Assembly (NCBI RefSeq): GCF_020510685.1
Contig: NZ_CP075185.1
Coordinates: 3,844,001-3,908,000, forward strand
Length of the DNA: 64,000 bases
Source of the DNA: Dechloromonas denitrificans
GTDB lineage: Bacteria > Pseudomonadota > Gammaproteobacteria > Burkholderiales > Rhodocyclaceae
Direction of reading: 5' to 3'
Part shown: one piece after another, positions 49,070 through 57,319 of the stretch
Position numbering within the stretch: position 1 is the stretch's first letter
How the letters are laid out: every line of letters starts with the position of its first letter
Made by a program: the position numbers and the translations under genes
Notes under the pieces: model-generated
Databases searched by the model: none
What the model saw: the letters and a program-made list of their open reading frames with translations, nothing else
What the model was told of the DNA's origin: nothing

Positions 49070-49955
49070 TCTCGCCGAGGTCGACCGGTTCTGCGACGCT
49101 CTCTGGCTGGAAGACGGACTGGCCAAGGCGACGCTCGACAGCTACCGTTCGGATCTTGGCCGCCTCGGCCTGTGGCTGGCCGAAAACAACCATGAACCTT
49201 TGCTCGACATTCGCGAAACGACCCTGGCCGCCTTCGTCGCCCACCTTTCGCGCCACACCCGGGCCAGCTCGCAGTCGCGTTACCTGTCCACGCTGCGCCG
49301 CTTTTACCGCTGGCAACTCGGGCGCGGCCGCATCGTCGCCGATCCGACGCTGAAGCTGGTCAACCCGGCCCGCCCCTCGCGCCTGCCCAAGGTGACCTCG
49401 GAAAAGCAGGTCGACAACCTGCTCAACGCCCCCGACCTCGACACCCCGCTCGGCCTGCGCGACCGGGCCATGCTCGAAACCATCTACGCCACCGGCTTGC
49501 GGGTTTCCGAGCTGGTCAATCTGAAGCTGCACGAAATCGGCTTCAACGAAGGCGTGCTGCGCGCCCTCGGCAAGGGCAGCAAGGAACGCCTGGTGCCGCT
49601 CGGCGAACAGGCCATCGACTGGCTGCTGCGCTACCTCAACGAAGCCCGTCCGGAAATCCTCAAGGGCCAGCAGAGCGACGCCCTGTTCGTCACCGCCCGG
49701 GGCGGCGCGATGACCCGCCAGGCCTTCTGGCAGTTGATCAAGCGCTATGCGCTGATCGCCGGGATCGCGCCGGAAAAGCTCTCGCCGCACGTCCTGCGCC
49801 ACGCCTTCGCAACCCATCTGCTGAATCACGGCGCCGATTTGCGGGTGGTGCAACTGCTGCTCGGCCACGCCGACATTTCGACCACCCAGATCTACACCCA
49901 CGTCGCCCGCGAACGCCTGAAATCGCTGCACGCCATGCACCATCCGCGCGGCTGA
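49047..49955 (+). CDS. xerD: Site-specific tyrosine recombinase XerD
   Basis: A 302-residue recombinase that resolves chromosome dimers at dif with XerC. The N-terminal SAM-like domain (about 5-95) is followed by the catalytic domain with arginine in ETIYATGLRVSELVNLKLHE, lysine in LGKGSKERLVPLG, the HVLRHAFATHLL box and HADISTTQIYTHV with the nucleophile tyrosine. Length and end (LHAMHHPRG) are typical of XerD. Absence of island features around it argues against a phage integrase. Confidence 0.94.
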   Translation: MKTASPADLAEVDRFCDALWLEDGLAKATLDSYRSDLGRLGLWLAENNHEPLLDIRETTLAAFVAHLSRHTRASSQSRYLSTLRRFYRWQLGRGRIVADPTLKLVNPARPSRLPKVTSEKQVDNLLNAPDLDTPLGLRDRAMLETIYATGLRVSELVNLKLHEIGFNEGVLRALGKGSKERLVPLGEQAIDWLLRYLNEARPEILKGQQSDALFVTARGGAMTRQAFWQLIKRYALIAGIAPEKLSPHVLRHAFATHLLNHGADLRVVQLLLGHADISTTQIYTHVARERLKSLHAMHHPRG

Positions 49956-50108
49956 CTTTGCCGCCCGACGCCGGCGCATCCGCGCCGCTCCGACCTCTGG
50001 CAGGAACAGTACCGGATGCAAATGTGGTCAAAAAAATGATAGCTTGATGCCTTCGCCGAAAAAACAACGGCAAAACCCGGCCAAACCGCCCGCAAGAGCG
50101 TTCCCTAC

Positions 50109-52910
50109 TTGAACAATCCACGCCTCAGCCGCTTCGCACTGCTTACTTTTTTGCTGGCTATCGTGCTCACCGGCATCCTTTACCGGAACTTTCTGGATTC
50201 CGAACGGGCCAACACCCGGCTCGATTTCGAGCAGGCCGCGACGATCCGCATCAATGCCCTGCGCGCCGAGGCCAAGGGGACCATAGAACTGCTGCGCTTG
50301 CTGTCCGCCCATCTGGAACTGGTGCAGGGCGGCACGGCCAAGGGGTTCAGCCACTACACCCAGGCGATGCTCGACCAGCACCCCTACCTGCAGGCCGTCG
50401 GCTATAACCCCAGGGTTACGCTGGCCGAGCGCCACCGCTTTGAACAAGCGGCCAGAGCCGAACTGCCCGACTTCGCGATCAACGATACCCTGCAGCCCGG
50501 CTCGTTTGCCCGGGCCGAAGAGCGCAGCGAGTACTTCCCCTTCCTCTATGTCGAGCCGTTGGCCGCCAACAAACCGGCCAGCGGCTTCGATGTCGCCACC
50601 GAAACCACCCCCTCTCCGCTGTCGCCGCGACGCACGGCCATGCGGGCGGCCACCGACGGCAACACCATCGCCGTCACGTCGCCGCTCACCCTGGCCTTGA
50701 AAAAAACCTCCGGTCAAACCGGTGTCATCGTCTTTTCGCCGCTCTACCGGACAGGTCGGATCCACGCGGAAAATTTTTTCGGCTTCGCCACGCTGGTCAT
50801 CCGGGTCAGCGACATGCTGCTCTGGTCGCAGCGCGTGGCCAGCGAACGCGGCGGGAAGGACGTCGAACTCGTGCTGCAGGATTGCACCGGGCCGGCCACG
50901 TTCGCCATGCATGGAAATCTCCCCGCCTCCCTGCCCGAATTGCGCCGCGAGGAACTGATCGACATCCCGGGCGGGCGGCAATGGCGGGTCACCGCCCTGC
51001 CGGTGAAAAACGCTTTCAGCCTGGCACCGAAAAGCGGCGCGCTCAGTTTGCTCGCCGTGGGCAGTGCGCTCAGCTTGTTGCTGGGGATACTCGTCCAGAT
51101 CCTGGCCGGCCGCAGCCAGGCCATTCGGCTCCAAGTCAACGAAAGGACGGCCGATCTGGCAACGGCCAACGACAAGCTGCTCCAGGAAGTCGACCGCCGC
51201 ATGAGCTCCGAAAATCGCCTGCGCCAGGTTTCCGCGCTGCAACGATCGGTTCTCGCCAATGCCGGATACGCCATCGTCGCCACCAATAATGAAGGCATCA
51301 TCCAGGTCTTCAACCCTGCTGCCGAGCGAATTCTCGGCTACCCGGCCAAGGCCGTGATCAATCGCTTGCGCCCTTCCTTCTTCCATCAGCAGGAAGGCCA
51401 GCCGGACGAGGACGGCGCCCACTTCCGGGCGATCGTCGCCCCGCTGGCGGAATTGCCGGCGGGTTCGTCCTTCGACCAGGAACTGACCTTCTGGCCCCAT
51501 TCGGGCCAGCCCATTCCGGTCAAGCTCTCCCTTTCGGTAATGCTTGACGAGGATGGCAAGCAGGTCGGCTATATGGGTATTGCCTACGATATCTCGTCGC
51601 AGAAAGCGGCCGAGGCGCATATCACGCGTCTGGCCCATTTCGATACGCTGACCGGCCTGCCCAACCGCCTGCAATTGCGCAAGGAACTGCGCCGGGCAAT
51701 TGCCGCGGCGAAGCGTTCCGGGCAACGACTGGGGGTGATGTTCGTCGACCTCGACCGCTTCAAGAACATCAACGACTCGCTTGGTCACTTCGTCGGCGAC
51801 GCTCTCCTGCAGAGCGTCAGCAAGCGGCTTCAGGGCTGCCTGCGCGAAGGCGACGTGATCGCCCGGATGGGTGGCGACGAATTCGTCATTCTGCTCGATC
51901 ACATATCGACGCCCGAAATCGGGGCCGAGGTCGCCGAACGCATCCTCGAGCAGGTGAGCATGCCGATCGCCATCCAGGGGCATACGCTGACCATCACACC
52001 GAGCATCGGCATCGCCCTTTACCCGGACGACGGAGCGGACAGCGACTCGCTGATCCAGAATGCCGACACCGCGATGTACAGCGCCAAGGAATCCGGGCGC
52101 AATGCCTACTGCTACTTCACCCGCAGCATGAACGAACGGGTTTCCTCACGCTTGAACATGGAAAGCCGCATCCGCCACGCGCTCAAAGAATCCCTGTTCT
52201 TTCTCGATTACCAGCCACAGTTCGATGCGATCACCGGGCGCCTGACCGGCGCCGAAGCCCTGGTCCGCATGCGCGGTGCCGAAGGCGTCTTGCCACCCGA
52301 CGGCTTCATCCCGGTGGCCGAGGACAGCGGCCTGATTCTGCCGCTCGGCGACTGGGTGCTGGCCGAAGCGGCGCGCCGCAACCGGGCCTGGATAGACGCT
52401 GGCTGGCAGCCGGTTCCGATTGCCGTCAACGTCTCGGCCCGCCAGTTCGAACAGCCGGACTTTCCTGAAAAAGTCCGGGCCGCGCTGGCCCGCGCCGATC
52501 TCGACCCCTGCTGGCTGGATATCGAGCTGACCGAAAGCACCATCATGCAATCGGTAGACAAGACCTTAGAGGCACTGAATGCCCTCAAGCTTCAGGGTCT
52601 GCGTATCGTCATCGACGATTTCGGTACCGGCTTCTCCAGCTTGGCTTATCTCAAGCGTTTCCCCATCGACTGCCTGAAGATCGACCGCTCCTTCGTCGAG
52701 GATCTCGAGCGGGGAAGCGAAGGTAATTGCATCGTCCAGGCTATCATCAGCCTGGCCCGCCAACTGAGCCTGCAAGTCGTCGCCGAAGGCGTGGAAACCG
52801 CCGGGCAGCTGGAGCTGCTGCAGCATTGGGGCTGCACCACCATCCAGGGTTATCTGCTGGGACGACCGATGGACGCCACAAGTTTTGAAGCACTACTCGA
52901 ACGCCGATGA
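50109..52910 (+). CDS. CHASE-PAS-GGDEF-EAL cyclic-di-GMP signalling protein
   Basis: A 933-residue membrane protein. A first helix (about 7-24) is followed by a periplasmic CHASE domain (about 45-235), a second helix (about 310-335), a PAS domain (about 375-495), GGDEF with motif GGDEF at 588-592 and an inhibitory RxxD (REGD), and EAL with EAL at 716-718. Both enzymatic motifs look intact, so it could make or break cyclic-di-GMP. The only usable start between the upstream in-frame stop (50040) and the domain is TTG at 50109, so weak initiation is expected. ybaK overlaps its end by four bases. Confidence 0.93.
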   Translation: MNNPRLSRFALLTFLLAIVLTGILYRNFLDSERANTRLDFEQAATIRINALRAEAKGTIELLRLLSAHLELVQGGTAKGFSHYTQAMLDQHPYLQAVGYNPRVTLAERHRFEQAARAELPDFAINDTLQPGSFARAEERSEYFPFLYVEPLAANKPASGFDVATETTPSPLSPRRTAMRAATDGNTIAVTSPLTLALKKTSGQTGVIVFSPLYRTGRIHAENFFGFATLVIRVSDMLLWSQRVASERGGKDVELVLQDCTGPATFAMHGNLPASLPELRREELIDIPGGRQWRVTALPVKNAFSLAPKSGALSLLAVGSALSLLLGILVQILAGRSQAIRLQVNERTADLATANDKLLQEVDRRMSSENRLRQVSALQRSVLANAGYAIVATNNEGIIQVFNPAAERILGYPAKAVINRLRPSFFHQQEGQPDEDGAHFRAIVAPLAELPAGSSFDQELTFWPHSGQPIPVKLSLSVMLDEDGKQVGYMGIAYDISSQKAAEAHITRLAHFDTLTGLPNRLQLRKELRRAIAAAKRSGQRLGVMFVDLDRFKNINDSLGHFVGDALLQSVSKRLQGCLREGDVIARMGGDEFVILLDHISTPEIGAEVAERILEQVSMPIAIQGHTLTITPSIGIALYPDDGADSDSLIQNADTAMYSAKESGRNAYCYFTRSMNERVSSRLNMESRIRHALKESLFFLDYQPQFDAITGRLTGAEALVRMRGAEGVLPPDGFIPVAEDSGLILPLGDWVLAEAARRNRAWIDAGWQPVPIAVNVSARQFEQPDFPEKVRAALARADLDPCWLDIELTESTIMQSVDKTLEALNALKLQGLRIVIDDFGTGFSSLAYLKRFPIDCLKIDRSFVEDLERGSEGNCIVQAIISLARQLSLQVVAEGVETAGQLELLQHWGCTTIQGYLLGRPMDATSFEALLERR

Positions 52911-53398
52911 GCAAAATCGAACACGCCCCCGAAACCCCGGCCACCAAGTTCCTCAAGGCGCACCGGGTCGCCTATTCCAGCCACCTCTACGCCTACGAGG
53001 AACATGGCGGTACCAAGGTGTCGGCCCGCGAGCTGAATGTCGACGAGCACGCCGTGGTCAAGACGCTGATCTTCGAGGATGAAAACGCCAAGCCGCTGGT
53101 CGTGCTGATGCATGGCGACTGCAAGGTATCAACCAAGGAACTGGCGCGCCAGATCGGCTGCAAGAAGGTCGAGCCGTGCAAGCCGGAAGTCGCCAACCGC
53201 CACACCGGCTTCCTGGTCGGCGGCACCAGCCCGTTCGGCACCAGGAAAGCGATGCCGATCTACATCGAGAAAAGCATCCTCGACCTGCCGCTGATCTACA
53301 TCAACGGCGGCCGGCGCGGCTATCTGGTCGGCGTGCACCCGCACGACATCATGCGCAGCCTCAACCCGAAAGCCGTCGAGGCGGCACTGAAGGGCTAA
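52907..53398 (+). CDS. ybaK: Cys-tRNA(Pro)/Cys-tRNA(Cys) deacylase YbaK
   Basis: A 163-residue trans-editing protein that removes cysteine from mischarged tRNA-Pro. The family lysine lies in CKVSTKELARQIGCKKVEP, and the GGTSPFGTRKAMPIYIE segment is diagnostic for the YbaK/EbsC group. Its ATG overlaps the end of the cyclic-di-GMP gene (ATGA). The pairing has no obvious functional logic and is probably transcriptional convenience. Confidence 0.93.
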   Translation: MSKIEHAPETPATKFLKAHRVAYSSHLYAYEEHGGTKVSARELNVDEHAVVKTLIFEDENAKPLVVLMHGDCKVSTKELARQIGCKKVEPCKPEVANRHTGFLVGGTSPFGTRKAMPIYIEKSILDLPLIYINGGRRGYLVGVHPHDIMRSLNPKAVEAALKG

Positions 53399-53417
53399 GG
53401 CACAAAATAGCCAACAC

Positions 53418-53459
53418 CAATCGAGTGCATTTAAGCAATCGATTGGAGCTATCAATCGG
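53418..53459. promoter_or_regulatory. Operator candidate: repeated CAATCGAT elements before the ZIP gene
   Basis: CAATCGA at 53418, palindromic CAATCGATTGG at 53436-53446 and CAATCGG at 53453 recur every 17-18 bases, 40-80 bases before the ZIP start. The same CAATCGATTGG occurs before the katA unit. Confidence 0.5.
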
Positions 53460-53499
53460 CGATGCGTAAAGTAGCGTTCATCGGAACAGGAGCGCCACC

Positions 53500-54375
53500 A
53501 TGACCCAACTCGTCGTCCAGCACTACACCCAGCCCACGGCCCGCCGTCACTTGTGGACCGGCATGGCGATGGCCGCTGTCGCCCTCGCCTTCGGCCTAGA
53601 ACAATCGATCCACTGGCTGGCCGCCCATCCGATGGCGGCCAAGGGCCTTGAAGCGAGCCTGCTCGCCGGCCTGGCGACCGGCCTCGGCGCCCTGCCCGTC
53701 CTCTTTCTCCGTCGCCCGTCGGCCCGTCTGATGGCGCCGATGCTCGGCCTGGCCGGCGGGATGATGCTCGCTGCCAGCCTGTTCTCGCTGCTCGTCCCGG
53801 CCGTCCAGACGGTGGCGGCCAGCCCGGCCCCATGGCTCCTCGGCGGCATCACGGCCGCCGCCTTCCTGGCCGGCGTGGCGATGATGCAGCGCATCGATCG
53901 CCGCCTGCCGCACACCCATGTCGAAGAGCTCGAAGCGTCGGGGATGCAGCCGCATGTCGCGCTCGTCGTCGCCGCCATTGCCCTGCACAACGTTCCGGAA
54001 GGCCTGGCGGTCGGTGTCGCGGCGGCCTCTGGAGCCGACCACGGGATGACGCTGGGCATTGCCTTGCAGAACATTCCGGAAGGCTGGATCGTCGCCAGTG
54101 CGATGCTTGCCCTCGGCGCGGCACCGATCCGGGCGGCCTTGATCGCCCTCGGCACCGGCCTCGTCGAGCCGGTCGGCGGCCTGTTCGGCGTGGTCGCCAG
54201 CACGATGGCCGGTGCCACCTTGCCGCTCGCTCTGGCGGCGGCAGCCGGCGCGATGCTCTGGGTGGTCAGCCATGAACTGATTCCGGCCTCGCATCGCCCA
54301 GGCCGCGAAGCCGCCGGAACGGCCGGCCTGGCCGCCGGCTTTGCGGTGATGACGGTACTCGCCGCGGCCTTCTGA
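53500..54375 (+). CDS. ZIP-family divalent metal transporter
   Basis: A 291-residue inner-membrane transporter. Seven or eight helices are visible. The metal-site motifs lie in ALHNVPEGLAVGVAAASGAD and GIALQNIPEGWIVASAM, the HNxPEG/QNxPEG pair of ZIP helices 4 and 5. Zinc, iron or manganese are possible cargos. An ACAGGAGCGCCACC ribosome site sets the start. Its promoter shares a palindrome with the catalase operon, so I infer a role in metal supply during oxidative stress. Confidence 0.9.
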   Translation: MTQLVVQHYTQPTARRHLWTGMAMAAVALAFGLEQSIHWLAAHPMAAKGLEASLLAGLATGLGALPVLFLRRPSARLMAPMLGLAGGMMLAASLFSLLVPAVQTVAASPAPWLLGGITAAAFLAGVAMMQRIDRRLPHTHVEELEASGMQPHVALVVAAIALHNVPEGLAVGVAAASGADHGMTLGIALQNIPEGWIVASAMLALGAAPIRAALIALGTGLVEPVGGLFGVVASTMAGATLPLALAAAAGAMLWVVSHELIPASHRPGREAAGTAGLAAGFAVMTVLAAAF

Positions 54376-54385
54376 AGCAGGCTGT

Positions 54386-54409
54386 GCCGATTCCCGCACG
54401 GGGATCGGC
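54386..54409. terminator. Hairpin between convergent ZIP and folB genes
   Basis: GCCGATTCCC (54386-54395) and GGGGATCGGC (54400-54409) make a 10-bp stem (one G-T pair) with a GCAC loop. A likely bidirectional terminator, though without a T run. Confidence 0.55.
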
Positions 54410-54419
54410 GCAGCGAAAA

Positions 54420-54770
54420 CTAGATCGAGCGCTCGATGATCACGCCGACGCGCTTGACGCCCGGCATCATGCCGAGCTTGGCGATCGAAACCCGCACCCA
54501 GTGCACGGCGAAGTTTTCCAGCAGCCAGGTCGCCACATGCTCGGCGAGCTTTTCCAGCAGGTTGAAATGGCTGGCCGACAGGTCGGCGCGCAGGCGCTCG
54601 ACGACCACGGCGTAGTCGACGGTATCGCGAATATCGTCGCTAGCCCCGGCCGAGGCCGTCGACACGCCGATTTGCAGGGAAATCTCGACTGTCTGCGGCA
54701 TTGCCTTTTCACGCGGATAAATGCCTATCCACGTGTCAGCGCGCAGATCTTCGATGAAAATGATGTCCAT
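54420..54770 (-). CDS. folB: Dihydroneopterin aldolase
   Basis: A 116-residue enzyme of folate synthesis that converts dihydroneopterin to 6-hydroxymethyldihydropterin. It begins MDIIFIEDLRADTWIGIYPR, the standard FolB start, with LLEKLAEHVATWLLENF later (the conserved glutamate). It is divergent from plsY across 66 bases, a common betaproteobacterial neighbourhood. Confidence 0.93.
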   Translation of the reverse strand: MDIIFIEDLRADTWIGIYPREKAMPQTVEISLQIGVSTASAGASDDIRDTVDYAVVVERLRADLSASHFNLLEKLAEHVATWLLENFAVHWVRVSIAKLGMMPGVKRVGVIIERSI

Positions 54771-54836
54771 ACGGGGTCGGAATGCCTTGGCAGTGTAAAA
54801 TTTGGCGCGATTGTACTCCAGCCTCGATTGCCACTA

Positions 54837-55433
54837 ATGCAAACCACCCTCGCCATTGTTGCCGCCTACCTGCTCGGTTCCATTCCCTTTGCGATGCTCT
54901 CGTCGAGGATCTTTGGACTGGCCGATCCACGCACTTATGGCTCGGGCAATCCGGGGGCAACCAACGTGCTGCGCAGCGGCAACAAAAAGGCTGCGCTATT
55001 CACGCTGATCGGCGATGCGCTGAAAGGTTGGGTGGCGGTTTTCATCGCCCAGCAGATGGGCTTTTCGAGCACCGTCATCGGCCTCGTCGCGCTGGCCGTA
55101 TTCTTCGGCCACCTCTACCCCGTCTTCCTCAAGTTCAAGGGCGGCAAAGGCGTGGCCACCGCCGCCGGCGTACTGCTCGCCCTCGACCCGCTACTCGGCC
55201 TGGCCGTCCTCGGCACCTGGCTCTTCGTCGCCTTCGCCTTCCGCTACTCGTCGCTGGCCGCGGTCCTCGCCGCCGGCCTCGCCCCGGTCTACTCGGTGCT
55301 GATGCACGGTGCCGGCGGCCAGGTGATCTTCATCGGCATCCTCGCCATGGCATTGATCGGCAAACACTGGCAGAACATCCAGCGGCTGATGGCCGGCCAG
55401 GAAGCCAAGATCGGCAGCAAGAAGAAAGCTTGA
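54837..55433 (+). CDS. plsY: Acyl-phosphate:glycerol-3-phosphate acyltransferase
   Basis: A 198-residue inner-membrane enzyme that makes lysophosphatidate, the first step of phospholipid synthesis. Conserved loops are visible: YLLGSIPFAMLSSRIFG, GSGNPGATNVLR, and HLYPVFLKFKGGKGVATAAG. The ATG at 54837 matches family starts; the longer upstream reading is spurious. Five or so membrane helices. A basic tail ends the protein. Confidence 0.94.
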   Translation: MQTTLAIVAAYLLGSIPFAMLSSRIFGLADPRTYGSGNPGATNVLRSGNKKAALFTLIGDALKGWVAVFIAQQMGFSSTVIGLVALAVFFGHLYPVFLKFKGGKGVATAAGVLLALDPLLGLAVLGTWLFVAFAFRYSSLAAVLAAGLAPVYSVLMHGAGGQVIFIGILAMALIGKHWQNIQRLMAGQEAKIGSKKKA

Positions 55434-55479
55434 TCGGTAGCCGCCGCGCAATAGTTTTTTACTACCGAGCACATACTCA

Positions 55480-55503
55480 CAATCGATTAGCCCAATCGAT
55501 TGG
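55480..55503. promoter_or_regulatory. Operator candidate: paired CAATCGATT palindromes before the katA unit
   Basis: CAATCGATTAG (55480-55490) and CAATCGATTGG (55493-55503) start 13 bases apart, 60-85 bases before the small ORF. The second is identical to the element before the ZIP gene. A related CAATTCGATCTG lies at 55529-55540. Confidence 0.5.
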
Positions 55504-55563
55504 CAACTCCTACACTGCATACATCAGATCAATTCGATCTGCATTCAGTGACAGGAGTCCGCC

Positions 55564-55656
55564 ATGATCGCTCGATTCATTCAGCGTTTCTTTCAGGAAG
55601 AACAGGCCTGGGATTGCTATGTCGACATTCTGGCCGGCATCCCTGACAACCACTGA
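55564..55656 (+). CDS. 30-residue small ORF in the catalase leader
   Basis: ATG at 55564 is preceded by a strong ACAGGAGTCCGCC ribosome site and reads MIARFIQRFFQEEQAWDCYV then DILAGIPDNH before TGA. It ends 34 bases before the katA start. The N-terminal part is amphipathic and basic-aromatic, the rest acidic. It could be a real small protein or a leader peptide controlling katA translation. I know of no family match; the evidence is the ribosome site, ATG and position. Confidence 0.55.
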   Translation: MIARFIQRFFQEEQAWDCYVDILAGIPDNH

Positions 55657-55690
55657 TTCCGCTCTCACCCACTAAACTGGAGGAACGCAC

Positions 55691-57133
55691 ATGACCACCA
55701 AGAAACTCACCACCGCCGCCGGCTGCCCGGTTGTCGACAACCAGAACATCATGACCGCCGGCCCGCGCGGCCCACAATTGCTACAGGACGTCTGGTTCCT
55801 GGAAAAACTCGCCCATTTCGACCGCGAGGTGATCCCCGAGCGGCGCATGCACGCCAAGGGTTCCGGCGCCTTCGGCACGTTCACCGTCACCCACGACATC
55901 ACGCAATACACACGGGCCAAGATCTTCAGCCAAGTCGGCAAGAAAACCGAGCTCTTCGTCCGTTTCTCGACCGTCGCCGGCGAGCGCGGCGCGGCCGATG
56001 CCGAACGTGACATCCGCGGCTTCGCGATCAAGTTCTATACCGAGGAAGGCAACTGGGATCTGGTCGGCAACAATACGCCGGTCTTCTTCCTGCGCGACCC
56101 GCTCAAGTTCCCCGACCTCAACCACGCCGTCAAGCGCGACCCGCGCACCAACCTGCGCAGCGCGCAGAACAACTGGGATTTCTGGACACTGTTGCCGGAA
56201 GCGCTGCACCAGGTCACCATCGTCATGTCCGACCGCGGCATTCCGGCCAGCTATCGGCACATGCACGGCTTCGGTTCGCACACCTTCAGCTTCATCAACG
56301 CCAACAACGAACGCTACTGGGTCAAGTTCCACCTGAAGACCCAGCAGGGCATCAAGAACCTGAGCGATGCCGAAGCCGAAGCGCTGGTCGGCAAAGATCG
56401 CGAAACCCATCAGCGCGACCTGTACGACGCCATCGAAGGCGGCAATTTCCCGAAATGGACGATGTACGTCCAGATCATGCCGGAGGCCGATGCCGAAAAA
56501 GTACCCTACCATCCGTTCGACCTGACCAAGATCTGGCCGCACAAGGATTACCCGCCGATCGAGGTGGGCGTCATGGAACTGAACCGCAATCCGGCCAACT
56601 ATTTCGCCGAAGTCGAACAGGCCGCCTTCAATCCGGCCAACGTCCCGCCGGGCATCAGCTTCTCGCCGGACAAGATGCTGCAGGGCCGGCTGTTCTCCTA
56701 CGGCGACGCACAGCGCTATCGCCTCGGGGTCAATCACGGCCATATCCCGGTCAATGCGCCGAAGTGCCCGGTACACAGCTACCACCGCGACGGTGCCATG
56801 CGCACCGACGGCAACTTCGGCAGCACGCTGGGCTACGAGCCGAACGGCTACAGCGAATGGCAGGAGCAGCCGGATTACCGCGAGCCGCCGCTGGCGATCA
56901 ACGGCGCCGCCGATCACTGGAACTTCCGCGAGGACGATGACGACTACTACGCCCAGCCACGCGCCCTGTTCCGGTTGATGACCCCGGCCCAACAGCAGAT
57001 CCTGTTCGACAACACCGCCCGCGCCATGGGCAATGCACCGGAAGAGGTCAAGCGCCGCCACATCGGCAACTGCACCAAGTGCGACCCGGCCTACGGGGCC
57101 GGCGTCGCCAAGGCCCTCGGCCTGACCGTCTAG
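55691..57133 (+). CDS. katA: Monofunctional heme catalase (small-subunit clade)
   Basis: A 480-residue heme catalase that converts hydrogen peroxide to water and oxygen. The distal histidine is H54 in [12 protein letters not shown] and the proximal heme-ligand tyrosine is Y337 in [14 protein letters not shown]. The length fits small-subunit clade 3 enzymes. A CTGGAGGAACGCAC ribosome site precedes the ATG. It follows a 30-codon ORF and a paired palindrome shared with the ZIP gene promoter, and ends in a strong terminator. Confidence 0.96.
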   Translation: MTTKKLTTAAGCPVVDNQNIMTAGPRGPQLLQDVWFLEKLAHFDREVIPERRMHAKGSGAFGTFTVTHDITQYTRAKIFSQVGKKTELFVRFSTVAGERGAADAERDIRGFAIKFYTEEGNWDLVGNNTPVFFLRDPLKFPDLNHAVKRDPRTNLRSAQNNWDFWTLLPEALHQVTIVMSDRGIPASYRHMHGFGSHTFSFINANNERYWVKFHLKTQQGIKNLSDAEAEALVGKDRETHQRDLYDAIEGGNFPKWTMYVQIMPEADAEKVPYHPFDLTKIWPHKDYPPIEVGVMELNRNPANYFAEVEQAAFNPANVPPGISFSPDKMLQGRLFSYGDAQRYRLGVNHGHIPVNAPKCPVHSYHRDGAMRTDGNFGSTLGYEPNGYSEWQEQPDYREPPLAINGAADHWNFREDDDDYYAQPRALFRLMTPAQQQILFDNTARAMGNAPEEVKRRHIGNCTKCDPAYGAGVAKALGLTV

Positions 57134-57140
57134 GCAATAC

Positions 57141-57168
57141 AGCCCGGGGCAACCCGGGCTTTTTTTTC
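57141..57168 (+). terminator. Intrinsic terminator after katA
   Basis: AGCCCGGG (57141-57148) and CCCGGGCT (57153-57160) with a GCAA loop, followed by a run of T. Confidence 0.9.
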
Positions 57169-57182
57169 GCAACCGCAAAGCA

Positions 57183-57212
57183 GAAAGCCCAACCGGTGAG
57201 GGTTGGGCTTTC
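57183..57212. terminator. Perfect 12-bp hairpin beside the left island repeat
   Basis: GAAAGCCCAACC (57183-57194) pairs perfectly with GGTTGGGCTTTC (57201-57212). It lies just outside the partial tRNA copy at 57222. By position it may be the original terminator of the tRNA before the island was inserted. The T run on the minus strand is weak. Confidence 0.5.
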
Positions 57213-57221
57213 GCTTGATTC

Positions 57222-57242
57222 TTTGGTGGTGATGGGCAGAAT
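57222..57242 (-). repeat. Left direct repeat of island: copy of tRNA-Met 3' end
   Basis: These 21 bases are identical to 59917-59937, which is the 3' end (CCA, acceptor strand and part of the T stem) of the tRNA gene. The homology stops at both sides, so this is not a second tRNA gene but an att-type duplication. Confidence 0.8.
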
Positions 57243-57319
57243 CACCAGCATCATCGCTACGTTAGCCTAAAGTCTTAATCAACAAAGGCACTATTGAACT
57301 TCAATGTTGAGACTCTGCG

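Noticed and set aside
49047..49955. xerD as a phage or island integrase
   Set aside because: Length and end match housekeeping XerD, it is coupled to ogt, and there is no tRNA or repeat next to it.
57222..57245. A second tRNA gene at the left of the island
   Set aside because: Only the 3' terminal 21 bases of a tRNA are present, with no D or anticodon arm; it is a repeat copy.
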